DNA of 64,000 nucleotides, taken from assembly GCA_947500385.1 (NCBI GenBank), contig CANMSA010000001.1:248001-312000 (forward strand), written 5' to 3'. Numbering within the stretch: position 1 is the first letter of the stretch; every line of letters starts with the position of its first letter. The notes under the pieces were generated by a model. That model did not search any database. It was not told the DNA's origin and was given only the letters and a program-made list of their open reading frames with translations. This document shows positions 26,141 through 34,723 of the stretch, piece after piece. The stretch is from an uncultured Flavobacteriaceae bacterium (lineage in GTDB: Bacteria; Bacteroidota; Bacteroidia; Flavobacteriales; Flavobacteriaceae). A program made the translations under genes and the position numbers.

Positions 26141-26608
26141 CTATAGGGATGAGTCAGGCACTTTTTGGATGTGCCCATGTCGAATTACGTTCGATAGAAT
26201 AATATTCGTGCGGGTTTCGCCGTACTGAATAAGTTGGTCAATGAACTGCTCAAGATGAAATTGATCTTTCAATACTACCTCCATAACAATGTTTTCATTT
26301 CCGGTAATGCGGTAGCAATTGATAACCTCATCAAAAGTCTTTACCAATGATAGAAAAGGCTTGAGTTTCCCCATAAATGCCCGTAAGGTAATGATGGCCT
26401 TAAGCTGGTATCCTGTTAACGCGTGGGATACCATGGCTTTGTAACCTTCCAATATCCCCAAGTCCTCCATCTTCTTTACGCGCTCGGCAACTGCCGGAGG
26501 CGTAAGCCCTACTTGACGGCCAATATCGGCAAAAGAAATCCTTGCGTTTTTCTGCAGGCAATTTAGTATTCCCCAATTCAAATCATCAATCTTGCTATTC
26601 AAAGGCAT
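26141..26608 (-). CDS. Lrp/AsnC-family transcriptional regulator
   Basis: A 155-residue feast/famine regulator. The N-terminal winged helix-turn-helix (LNWGILNCLQKNARISFADI, LTPPAVAERVKKMEDLGILEGY) is followed by the RAM ligand-binding domain (QLKAIITLRAF, VINCYRITGNENIVMEVVL). It probably binds an amino acid and controls amino-acid metabolism. It is divergent from the four-helix-like gene at 26723, with an AT-rich 114-base spacer that likely holds both promoters, and close to the alanine symporter. Confidence 0.93.
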   Translation of the reverse strand: MPLNSKIDDLNWGILNCLQKNARISFADIGRQVGLTPPAVAERVKKMEDLGILEGYKAMVSHALTGYQLKAIITLRAFMGKLKPFLSLVKTFDEVINCYRITGNENIVMEVVLKDQFHLEQFIDQLIQYGETRTNIILSNVIRHGHIQKVPDSSL

Positions 26609-26722
26609 ATTGTCTTATTTCTTTAGATTAAAAAGTAAAAACTAATTTTAACTATTTAATCCAAAGATAAAAATTTTAAATCGGACGTAACTTTATAGTA
26701 CAAATTGCTTAGTACGAAAAAG

Positions 26723-27124
26723 ATGTCCCGAAAAAATCTTAGCACGGTCCCAGTATATGGGAAAGCCATGCAACTCTGCCACTTAAGCAGGGAAATAGCC
26801 TCTTACATTTCTTTTAACAAGGATTTATTGCATTTATATAAGTCTAAAAGTTTCCGGGATGTATTGGCCAATGCCATTCTCACCGATGCCATTTTGATAC
26901 CACAACAAATTGCTTCTGCCGAACGATCCACTTCGCGAAGCGAACGTATCAAAAGGGCCTCCTTTATTGGAGTGATGATCAATAACATTAACTCCTACTG
27001 CACTGGCCTTGAAAAAGATGGTATCAAAGAAAAAGAATACTTGGACCTGCTTCGTAAAGAAACCAAATTATTCCGGTCTTCTTTTCGGAAGTGGCGAAAA
27101 TCATTGGCAAGCGACTCGTTCTAA
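26723..27124 (+). CDS. Helical protein, possibly four-helix-bundle family
   Basis: A 133-residue basic, all-helical protein (start MSRKNLSTVPVYGKAMQLCH at 26723). The N-terminal pattern of an aromatic residue then KAMQLCHLSREIASYI, the central DAILIPQQIASAERS and the C-terminal LRKETKLFRSSFRKWRKSL recall four-helix-bundle proteins of the 23S intervening-sequence/avd type. The similarity is only in outline, so I give it no function. It is divergent from the Lrp gene and about 100 bases ahead of purU. Confidence 0.6.
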   Translation: MSRKNLSTVPVYGKAMQLCHLSREIASYISFNKDLLHLYKSKSFRDVLANAILTDAILIPQQIASAERSTSRSERIKRASFIGVMINNINSYCTGLEKDGIKEKEYLDLLRKETKLFRSSFRKWRKSLASDSF

Positions 27125-27220
27125 GAGGTTGTAGGAATTTCTTTTTTTCGCAAAAAAACCTCTGTATTTTCTGTCAAAGCTATTTTTATGCGCTAATTTT
27201 GAGTTATAAATCTTTAGCGC

Positions 27221-28072
27221 TTGAAAACGACCATTCTTATTCACTGTCCCGATCAACCTGGAATTGTTCATGCTGTAACCGGTTTTATTCGGACCAACGG
27301 TGGCAATGTGGTTTACTTGGACCAGCATGTTGACCAAGAAGCGGACATTTTTTTCATGCGTCTTGAAAGTAATTTTGATGAAACGGCGTACACCCTGGAA
27401 GAATTTCGAGAAAGTTTTGAAAAAAAAGTCGCCGTACCCTATTTTATGAAATGGCAAGTATACCAAGAGGAAGATCGACCTCGAATGGCCATTTTTGTAT
27501 CAAAATACAATCATTGCCTGTATGATCTCTTAAGCAGATACCATGCAGGGGAACTCAAGGTCACTATCCCTTTTATTCTAAGCAACCATACATCCTTAGC
27601 CCCCATTGCCGACCAATTCAATATACCCTTTCACCATGTCCCGGTAAGCAAGGACACCAAAGTGGCCGCAGAGAAAAAACAGCTTCAGCTACTACAGGAG
27701 AAAAAGGTAGATTTTATAGTCCTTGCCCGTTACATGCAAATTGTAAGCGGCATGCTTATTGGTAATTTTGTAAATAAAATAATCAACATTCATCATTCAT
27801 TTTTACCGGCGTTTGCAGGTGCTAAGCCCTACCACGCCGCCTTTGAAAGAGGAGTGAAAATCATTGGTGCCACCAGTCATTATGTGACCGAAGAGCTCGA
27901 TGCGGGCCCGATCATAGAACAAGATGTTACCACCGTTTCGCATTCGCATAGTATTTCGGATTTCATCGCAAAAGGAAGGGATCTCGAAAAAATCGTGCTG
28001 TCCCGGGCAGTACGCCTTCATGTGGAGCGCAAAACAATGGTTTATAACAACAAAACTGTAATTTTTTCATAA
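27221..28072 (+). CDS. purU: Formyltetrahydrofolate deformylase
   Basis: A 283-residue enzyme hydrolysing 10-formyl-THF to formate and THF. The N-terminal ACT domain (about 1-80, ILIHCPDQPGIVHAVTGFI) is followed by a formyltransferase domain with the active-site Asn-His-Asp set (INIHHSFLPAF, HYVTEELDAGPIIEQD). The start is TTG at 27221: no ATG lies between the upstream stop and the conserved N-terminus, and the ACT domain begins at once. The TTG start suggests modest expression. It is followed 16 bases later by the DUF4197 gene. Confidence 0.93.
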   Translation: MKTTILIHCPDQPGIVHAVTGFIRTNGGNVVYLDQHVDQEADIFFMRLESNFDETAYTLEEFRESFEKKVAVPYFMKWQVYQEEDRPRMAIFVSKYNHCLYDLLSRYHAGELKVTIPFILSNHTSLAPIADQFNIPFHHVPVSKDTKVAAEKKQLQLLQEKKVDFIVLARYMQIVSGMLIGNFVNKIINIHHSFLPAFAGAKPYHAAFERGVKIIGATSHYVTEELDAGPIIEQDVTTVSHSHSISDFIAKGRDLEKIVLSRAVRLHVERKTMVYNNKTVIFS

Positions 28073-28088
28073 CCTTAAATCAAAACCT

Positions 28089-28796
28089 ATGTATAAAAAG
28101 ATAAGTGTGCTAGTGCTCGTTTTTCAATTGGCAGCGTGCGGAGAACTACAACAAGTGGTGAATCAACTTCCACAAGGTACCCAGAGCATCGGGAATGCCG
28201 AAATTGCCGGCGGTTTAAGAGAAGCGTTGAACAAAGGAATCGACAAACAGGTAAGTAAACTTACCCAGGCCGATGGGTTCTTTAAAAATGAATTGGTCAA
28301 AATATTATTGCCGGAAGAGCTTCAAAAGGTTGATAAGACCTTGCGGGACATTGGTCTTTCAAAATTGGCCGATGAAGGTCTGAAAGTATTGAACAGGGCC
28401 GCTGAAGATGCTGTCGGGGAAGCGACCCCTATTTTTGTGGATGCAGTAAAGGGAATCACCTTTGCCGATGCAAAAAACATTTTGCTGGGTGCCGATAATG
28501 CCGCCACGCAATACCTGGACAATGCCACTAACAAAGCACTCTATAACAAGTTCAAGCCCGTTATACAAAGCTCTTTTGACAAAGTGGGGGCAGATAAGAT
28601 CTGGAGCAACCTTATCAATCGATACAATAGTATTCCCTTGACCAAAAATGTGAATCCAGATTTGACGGAGTATGTTACCCAAGAAGCCCTGGAAGGGGTG
28701 TATACCATGATCGCCGTTGAGGAAAAAGAAATTAGAACCAAGGTTTCTTCACGAACTACAGACTTGTTGCGCAAGGTTTTTGTTCTACAGGATTAG
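28089..28796 (+). CDS. DUF4197 domain-containing lipoprotein
   Basis: A 235-residue protein with a lipoprotein signal (VLVFQLAAC, Cys17). The DUF4197 pattern is present: GLREALNKGIDKQVSKLTQADGFF, LPEELQKVDKTLRDIGLSKL, AVKGITFADAKNILLGADNAATQYL and LTEYVTQEALEGVYTMIAVEEKEIR. The protein is helical and probably periplasmic; function unknown. It follows purU by 16 bases. Confidence 0.9.
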   Translation: MYKKISVLVLVFQLAACGELQQVVNQLPQGTQSIGNAEIAGGLREALNKGIDKQVSKLTQADGFFKNELVKILLPEELQKVDKTLRDIGLSKLADEGLKVLNRAAEDAVGEATPIFVDAVKGITFADAKNILLGADNAATQYLDNATNKALYNKFKPVIQSSFDKVGADKIWSNLINRYNSIPLTKNVNPDLTEYVTQEALEGVYTMIAVEEKEIRTKVSSRTTDLLRKVFVLQD

Positions 28797-28962
28797 TGTT
28801 AAAAAAGATCGGTTCGACCACAATAAATGAAAAAAAATCTCGTTAACGGTTAAAAGACGTACCCGATTTTATTTTTTAAGATGGGCGTCGGTTTTCTCAT
28901 CAACTTTTGATGAAAATCCTTGGAAAAATATTTGAGTTAGTAATTTTTTGAGTTAGTTAGTT

Positions 28963-28989
28963 AAAACCGGTGGGAGCACCGGTTTTTTT
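28963..28989 (+). terminator. Terminator between DUF4197 and AraC-type genes
   Basis: A 10-bp perfect stem AAAACCGGTG (28963-28972) / CACCGGTTTT (28977-28986), loop GGAG, followed by T. It is 167 bases behind the DUF4197 stop, so it may end an extended 3' region. Confidence 0.85.
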
Positions 28990-29126
28990 ATGCTTTTTTG
29001 GCATCTATTTGATAATCAGCAGGCTTCTTTACCGTAAAACCAAGGTAACTTCTTATCGGGACTTACCATTTTAAGAGTTTTTTAAGCGTTTGTTCTGAAA
29101 TTTTAACTAATTTCAAGTGTGCTAAT

Positions 29127-29160
29127 TCATCATCATCATCAATCAATCATCAATCATCAT
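29127..29160 (+). repeat. Simple-sequence TCA/TCAA tract directly upstream of the AraC-type start
   Basis: Irregular tandem array of TCA and TCAA units spanning 34 bases, ending 4 bases before the ATG at 29165. It occupies the translation-initiation region. Length change by slipped-strand mispairing would alter leader length but not frame. Confidence 0.7.
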
Positions 29161-29164
29161 ATCC

Positions 29165-30694
29165 ATGAGACAGATAGGGTTACAACTCTTATTGATTCTG
29201 TTCTCTTCAATTTATCTATACTCGATCCCCCCGATAGACATTGCAGAGAATTATTATTTCGTTCATCCGACATTTGAAAATGAACCGGATTTACTGAAGC
29301 GCGCGAACGGGTTTTACACACAAGGTAAATACGACCTGGCCATTGTCGCTTACACTAATTTGGTAAAACAAAACGAAACACCCTCGGCACAAGTGCTGAA
29401 AAAGTTGGCATTGAGCCACGCGGCACAGGCAGAACCTGAGGAATCGGTACGTTATTTAGAGGAGTCACTTTTAACCACCTTTAATTCAAACATCCTAATG
29501 GATAGTGGTTTTGACGCTATTCGAAACAGCAAATCCTTTGTAGCGCTCGAAAAAAAATACACCCCCAATATTACTATTTGGTCTTTCATGTACTTATATG
29601 TAGCATTGATAGGGTTCTATATTGCCATGATATTACATTTTAAAAAGAAGATAGACCCGGTTGCAAAAATCTTGATCAGCGGTTTCATTTTTATTCATTC
29701 CTTTTTTATTTTCCATATATCCTTAAACATTACCAATTATCAATATGAGCTACCACACTCCTATTTGATGTCGACCGCGTTTTCCTTTATGTACGGTCCA
29801 TTATTGTATTTCTACTTTAAGCGTATTACCCAAAAATATTCCTTTAAAAAGAGCGATTTATTACACCTGCTTCCCACGGTATTGCTTCTGGCATACCTCA
29901 CCCCTATTTACGTTTTATCCGCCGATGGAAAGCTCGGACTAATGCTGAATCGGGTAAACGGAGGCCTAAATCCCGGTGATGCCGCCTATATGTCTATTAT
30001 TGTTGTATTGAAGTTCGCCTCACTGGTCATCTACGGATATTTGATCCATAAACTGTACCAAAATGCCAAACAACACAAAGACCTGAGTAAAATCAATAAA
30101 AAGTGGCAGCGAAATATTTTCTTTATCCATGTGGCCTATATTGCGACCTACGGGCTCTATGGGGTGTTGATAAGCAACCATATTGCCTCTGGTTTTTTCT
30201 ACCATCTGCCCATAGCGACCATGTCGTTGATGGTTTTGTTCCTAGGTTTTTCGGCCAGTGTGCAGCCCAGCGTCTTTAGCGGCCTGTACTCCTTTGAAAA
30301 TCATTTGTTTTTTAAGTACGAAAAATCGGGCCTAACCAAGAGTCTTTCACAAGAGCTCCGTGAAAACCTAAAGCGCTTGTTCGATACTGAAAAAATATAT
30401 AAGCAGAACGATATTAGTTTGGAGTTTTTGGCAGAAAAGCTCAATACCACTAGACATAATGCGTCGCAGGTCATCAATGAACAATTCGGAATGAATTTTC
30501 ATGAACTGGTCAACCGCTATCGCATTGAGGAAGCAAAGTACATTTTGGAAAAAGACAGCAAAAGAAGCCTAAATATAATTGACGTTGCCTACGAGGTTGG
30601 TTTTAATAATAAAGTAACATTCAATAAGGCATTTAAAAAAGACACACAACTCACCCCAAGCCAATTTCAACGCTCCTGTTTGGAACTGGTGTAA
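29165..30694 (+). CDS. Membrane-bound AraC-family transcriptional regulator
   Basis: A 509-residue regulator of the Bacteroidetes type. It has an N-terminal hydrophobic segment (signal/anchor, residues 4-20), a periplasmic TPR-like region (about 40-115: RANGFYTQGKYDLAIVAYTN), then about six or seven membrane helices (about 135-360). A cytoplasmic AraC helix-turn-helix pair follows (about 405-505: ISLEFLAEKLNTTRHNASQV and LNIIDVAYEVGFNNKVTFNK). It lies directly upstream of a SusC/SusD operon and probably controls it. The stop codon is inside the first copy of the duplicated promoter-like repeat. Confidence 0.88.
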   Translation: MRQIGLQLLLILFSSIYLYSIPPIDIAENYYFVHPTFENEPDLLKRANGFYTQGKYDLAIVAYTNLVKQNETPSAQVLKKLALSHAAQAEPEESVRYLEESLLTTFNSNILMDSGFDAIRNSKSFVALEKKYTPNITIWSFMYLYVALIGFYIAMILHFKKKIDPVAKILISGFIFIHSFFIFHISLNITNYQYELPHSYLMSTAFSFMYGPLLYFYFKRITQKYSFKKSDLLHLLPTVLLLAYLTPIYVLSADGKLGLMLNRVNGGLNPGDAAYMSIIVVLKFASLVIYGYLIHKLYQNAKQHKDLSKINKKWQRNIFFIHVAYIATYGLYGVLISNHIASGFFYHLPIATMSLMVLFLGFSASVQPSVFSGLYSFENHLFFKYEKSGLTKSLSQELRENLKRLFDTEKIYKQNDISLEFLAEKLNTTRHNASQVINEQFGMNFHELVNRYRIEEAKYILEKDSKRSLNIIDVAYEVGFNNKVTFNKAFKKDTQLTPSQFQRSCLELV

Positions 30695-30776
30695 AATACA
30701 CGTAAATGTTCATCGGAAAAGGTAAATGTTTATAGGCTTTGCCCATAAAACTCGGTTTATCCATTTACTTTGAATC
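30689..30776 (+). promoter_or_regulatory. Promoter-like repeat, copy 1 (P1), in front of the hairpin element
   Basis: An ~88-base segment similar to 31191-31277. Shared features in order are GTGTAAAATA, GTAAA, TCATCGGAA, GTAAAYGTTTATA, CC-ATAAAA and the -7-like TACTTTG (30766-30772). In this copy GTAAATGTT occurs twice exactly 20 bases apart (30702 and 30722), a spacing of two helical turns as seen at AraC-type sites. The inferred start point is near 30779, just before the hairpin element at 30790. Confidence 0.6.
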
Positions 30777-30789
30777 AGTAACAACCTAT

Positions 30790-30897
30790 GTAAAGGCAGC
30801 AGCCCTGAGGTCTTACTTCTGAAAAATATTCTTCTGTCTCATTTTTTAGAGTAATTATTTGAATTAGCTATCAATACGACTCAGGGTTGCATTTTAC
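30790..30897 (+). ncRNA. Candidate structured RNA element, copy 1 (E1)
   Basis: A 108-base segment with homology to 37361-37462. Outer stem GTAAA (30790-30794) / TTTAC (30893-30897), a small internal loop, then an 11-bp inner stem GCAGCCCTGAG (30799-30809) / CTCAGGGTTGC (30880-30890) closing a loop of about 70 bases. The loop shares blocks with the other copy (ACTTCT; TCATTTTT; TTATTTGAATTAG). It starts about 11 bases after the inferred P1 start point. Family unknown. Confidence 0.55.
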
Positions 30898-31190
30898 ATT
30901 TCTTTCTTCCTTTTCCATTACCATTCCTTTTATCACTTATTACGACAGGTGCATCCTTATCTAGCACCATACCCCTAAAGGACAGCTATCCTCTCGCTGT
31001 ATGAGAGTATTCTCTGCACATAGGAACTCAGGTACCTACATAGCACCATCAACTTCCAAACCATTGGCAACAGCCTCGTAAGCGTCAAAAAAGCGTCTAA
31101 AATCGCTATGGAAAGCAGCTAGATCAACCGCCAAAACAAAGGGGCGTAACACGGATCGTTTTACATCCATCTTCCCCCTTTAACACAAAA

Positions 31191-31277
31191 GTGTAAAATA
31201 ATAGTAAAGAATCATCGGAAGGGTAAACGTTTATAAGGATTTCCCTATAAAATGTTAAGAGACTGTTACTTTGACGT
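31191..31277 (+). promoter_or_regulatory. Promoter-like repeat, copy 2 (P2), of the SusC operon
   Basis: Second copy of the repeat at 30689-30776, with the -7-like TACTTTG at 31267-31273 and an inferred start near 31280. No good -33 TTG is present, which suggests an activator; the adjacent AraC-type protein is the obvious candidate. Confidence 0.6.
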
Positions 31278-31457
31278 GAATGACTAGTTAAAATGTTAAG
31301 ATAGCTCTAAAGAATAACTTACTCTAAAAGGTTACACAATCATCTTCAATTTGGTTTTCGAGTATGTCGTTGAACAAATCTCCGTATTTGTTTTTAGGAC
31401 GCTGCTTCACACAAAGACAATTGTTCATTCAAAACTAACTTATTAAAATTTTAACGT

Positions 31458-34400
31458 ATGAAAAAAAAATGCAATTGGTTGTGTATGTTGCTGCTCTTAG
31501 GAGTTTCAATGGCATTTGCACAAGAAAAAACAGTATCCGGAACGGTCACTGACCAGGACGGTATACCATTGCCGGGGGTAAACATCTTAGTGAAGAACAC
31601 TACGAACGGTATTCAAACGGACTTTGATGGCAACTATTCCATTCAAGTTTCCGAAGGCCAAGTGTTGGTCTTCTCCTATTTGGGACAAAAAACTACAGAA
31701 GTCACTGTAGGTACCAGCAACCAGATGAATGTTCAGTTAGAAGAAGATTCACAAGCCTTAGAGGAAGTAGTGGTAACGGCGGTTGGTATAGTACGCGAAA
31801 AGCGATCACTGGGATATGCGGTCACCACCGTTGAATCGGACTTGGTGGAAGCAAGGCCGGAAGCCGATATCGCCAGGGTACTTAGCGGCAAGGTCGCCGG
31901 GGTAAACATAACGGCCAACAACGGCCTATCGGGTTCGGGAACCAACATTATCATACGTGGATTTTCTTCGGCCACACAGTCGAACCAGCCCTTGTTTATC
32001 GTTGATGGGATTCCTTTTGATAGTGGTACCAATACCCAATCAAACTTTTTAGATGGTAACACCGAATCGAGCCGTTTCTTAGATCTTGATCCCAATGCAA
32101 TTCAAAGCGTTAGTGTTCTAAAAGGATTAAGCGCGACGGTATTGTACGGTAACAGAGGTAGAAACGGGGTAATCTTGATCACGACCAAGGGATCTAGCAC
32201 TGGTGAAGCGCCAAGTAAAACGGAAGTAAGCGTTACCCAATCTGTTTTTCAATCGAATCCTATTCTTCCCAATTATCAAAATAACTATGGCGGTGGTTTC
32301 CACCAAGGATTTGGGTACTTTTTCAGTAACTGGGGCCCTCGATTTGATAGAACGGACAATGACGGTATCGCCAACGCGGGTCAGTTTCAAGGAAATGGAG
32401 CCGGTGGTGTGGCCATTTTAAGACATCCACATAATTTTATAGGAGACCAAACCCTTGTAGCCGGTTTTGAAGACCTTTTAGATGACCCTTATCCTTATAA
32501 ACCTTATAATGGTGTAGAAGAATTTTTTAGAACAGGATATGTTTATAGTACTTCGGTAAACCTAAGGGGTGGCTCTGAAAAAGTAAGCTTTAATGCCAAC
32601 TATGGGCGTACAGAAGATATTGGGTTTACACCGGGGAACGACCTTGTGCGTAACAACTTTAGTTTGGGTGGAAATGCAAGATTATCGAACAAGTTGACCG
32701 TTGGAGGTGTTTTTAACTTCTCAAGAACCGGTTTTAGATCACCACCGAACGCGGTAAGTACCGGCAGTGGGGCGGCCTTTAGTGGAGGTGCTATTTTCGG
32801 GGATATCTTGTATACCCCGCGAAGTGTTGACCTTACCAACCTACCTTTCCAAGCTGCAGACGGACGAAGTGTTTACTACAGGGCAGGAAATGATATCCAA
32901 AACCCTTATTGGACAGTCGCCAATTCAAAAACAAGCCAGAACACCGATCGTTTTGTTGGAAACATGTCTTTAAGCTACGAACTCAATGATTGGATGAACC
33001 TTTCCTATAAATATGGTCTTGACACGTATACGGAGCTCAACTCCTATGGTCAGAATAGAGGCGGTGTAGATGGTCCGGTTTTGGGCATCTTACGAACTAC
33101 CGTTGCTCGCAATAGTATTTCTAACCATGATTTGATTCTAAGCGCAGACAGGGATCTTACCACAAATTTGAACCTGAAAGCTACTTTAGGTTTGAACAGC
33201 AGACGGGATACCTTCTCTAGAGACGGGTTAGAAAGTCAGGGGCAATTGGTTTTTGGTGTCTTGGAGCACTTCAATTTTACTACTCCCTCTGCCATTAACT
33301 CCTTTTCAGGTGTGAAGATCAACCAAGATTTTGAAGAGAACTTAGTCGGGGTTTACTTAGATGCCACATTGGGGTATAAAGACTATCTCTATTTGAATGC
33401 TGTGGCTAGAAATGACTGGTCGTCTACCTTGGAAAGGGAGAACAATTCGATTCTCTATCCCGGGGCCAGCCTTTCATTTATTGCAACAGAAGCTTTTGGC
33501 GGACTCAAAGGAAAAGCATTGGACTACTTAAAGCTGCGTTTTGGGTACGGGTCTTCTGCAGGATTCCCTACCCCATTCAACACCAGGGATGTACTCACCT
33601 TAGGGGCTAGAAACCTGGTAGACCTGAACGGAAATGTGATTTCTGGAAACACGGTTTCAAATGTTTTAGGAAACCGGGATTTGAAGCCAGAACGTATTGG
33701 AGAGCTTGAAGTGGGTGTAGATATGCGCCTTTTCAACCGCTTAAACCTCAACGTAAGTCTCTACGAGAAAACTACGAAGGATTTGATCACACAACAAACC
33801 TTGGATGGTTCCACTGGTTTCACCAGTACATTTGTGAATATTGGGGAAATACAATCGCAGGGAGTCGAGGTAGATTATGATTTGGACATTTTCAAATCGA
33901 ATGATAATGGGTTCAAATTTAATATCGCAGGTAACTTTACGACCAACGAGACCATTGTTACCGATTTGGCCGATGGTACGAACAACATACTATTAACCTT
34001 TGCCGTTGCCGGTGAAGCGGCGAACTATGCTGTTGAAGGAAGACCGTTCGGAGTATTCTTAGGTTCCACTTTCTTAAAAGATGACAATGGCAATCGCATT
34101 GTTGGAGGAAATGGCCGGTATTTGGCAGATAACACCTTGTCTGAAATAGGAGATCCCAATCCAGATTGGACCACCGCGATAATTCCTTCTATCTCCTATA
34201 AGAACTTTACATTATCGGCCAATATCAACTATCGCCATGGAGGGGATATCTACTCTCTTACCGCCGCTTCCTTGATCGGTCGTGGTACGGTAGATGCCGA
34301 CAACCCGATCAATCGAGAATCGAACTACATCCTACCAGGTGTTTTTGCCGATGGTACTCCGAACAATGTTGCCATCAGTTCTACCGAGCTAGGATTCAAT

Positions 34401-34697
34401 ACTTTTTTCGGCGGCAACATCAACGAACTTAGTGTTTTTGATGGGTCTACGATTCGGCTTCAAGAAGCTTCATTAGGATACTCGGTTCCAAGTAAGATGT
34501 TAAAGAAAACACCTTTTGGAAGCCTATCCTTTACGCTCTCGGGACAGAACTTATGGTTTAAGGCCATTAACTTCCCTGACAATATCAACTACGATACCAA
34601 CTCCTCTAGTTCTGGTGTCGGTAACGGACAAGGAATCGACTACATCGTAGGTCCTTCGGCAAGAAGATATGGATTTACCTTGCGAGCCAGCTTCTAA
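31458..34697 (+). CDS. SusC/RagA-family TonB-linked outer-membrane transporter
   Basis: A 1079-residue outer-membrane importer. Signal peptide (CMLLLLGVSMAFAQ), a carboxypeptidase-like regulatory domain (about 25-100: VSGTVTDQDGIPLPGVNI, DGNYSIQV), a TonB box region (ALEEVVVTAVG), then a plug domain (about 115-240: VLSGKVAGVNITANNG, LFIVDGIPFD, SVSVLKGLSATVLYGNRG) and a barrel ending in phenylalanine (FTLRASF). It works with the SusD-like lipoprotein encoded 26 bases downstream. No carbohydrate enzymes are adjacent, so the substrate (glycan or peptide) cannot be told. Confidence 0.96.
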   Translation: MKKKCNWLCMLLLLGVSMAFAQEKTVSGTVTDQDGIPLPGVNILVKNTTNGIQTDFDGNYSIQVSEGQVLVFSYLGQKTTEVTVGTSNQMNVQLEEDSQALEEVVVTAVGIVREKRSLGYAVTTVESDLVEARPEADIARVLSGKVAGVNITANNGLSGSGTNIIIRGFSSATQSNQPLFIVDGIPFDSGTNTQSNFLDGNTESSRFLDLDPNAIQSVSVLKGLSATVLYGNRGRNGVILITTKGSSTGEAPSKTEVSVTQSVFQSNPILPNYQNNYGGGFHQGFGYFFSNWGPRFDRTDNDGIANAGQFQGNGAGGVAILRHPHNFIGDQTLVAGFEDLLDDPYPYKPYNGVEEFFRTGYVYSTSVNLRGGSEKVSFNANYGRTEDIGFTPGNDLVRNNFSLGGNARLSNKLTVGGVFNFSRTGFRSPPNAVSTGSGAAFSGGAIFGDILYTPRSVDLTNLPFQAADGRSVYYRAGNDIQNPYWTVANSKTSQNTDRFVGNMSLSYELNDWMNLSYKYGLDTYTELNSYGQNRGGVDGPVLGILRTTVARNSISNHDLILSADRDLTTNLNLKATLGLNSRRDTFSRDGLESQGQLVFGVLEHFNFTTPSAINSFSGVKINQDFEENLVGVYLDATLGYKDYLYLNAVARNDWSSTLERENNSILYPGASLSFIATEAFGGLKGKALDYLKLRFGYGSSAGFPTPFNTRDVLTLGARNLVDLNGNVISGNTVSNVLGNRDLKPERIGELEVGVDMRLFNRLNLNVSLYEKTTKDLITQQTLDGSTGFTSTFVNIGEIQSQGVEVDYDLDIFKSNDNGFKFNIAGNFTTNETIVTDLADGTNNILLTFAVAGEAANYAVEGRPFGVFLGSTFLKDDNGNRIVGGNGRYLADNTLSEIGDPNPDWTTAIIPSISYKNFTLSANINYRHGGDIYSLTAASLIGRGTVDADNPINRESNYILPGVFADGTPNNVAISSTELGFNTFFGGNINELSVFDGSTIRLQEASLGYSVPSKMLKKTPFGSLSFTLSGQNLWFKAINFPDNINYDTNSSSSGVGNGQGIDYIVGPSARRYGFTLRASF

Positions 34698-34723
34698 TCA
34701 CTAAGAAATAAAATAAAACAATT

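Larger units (their letters stand above)
28797..29164. other. Intergenic region before the AraC-type regulator
   Basis: The 368-base AT-rich region holds no gene. It contains a terminator (28963-28989), preceded by short direct repeats of TTTGAGTTAGT type (28930-28962), and a simple-sequence tract that ends just before the regulator's start codon (29127-29160). Confidence 0.6.
30695..31457. other. 763-base regulatory region upstream of the SusC operon
   Basis: Contains, in order, P1, hairpin element E1, a segment of about 290 bases without clear features, P2 and a 5' leader of about 178 bases before the SusC ATG. On the minus strand a 44-codon ATG-to-TAG frame (31036-31170, beginning MDVKRSVLRPFVL) has protein-like composition and may be a gene remnant, but it has no recognisable family. 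Confidence 0.55.
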
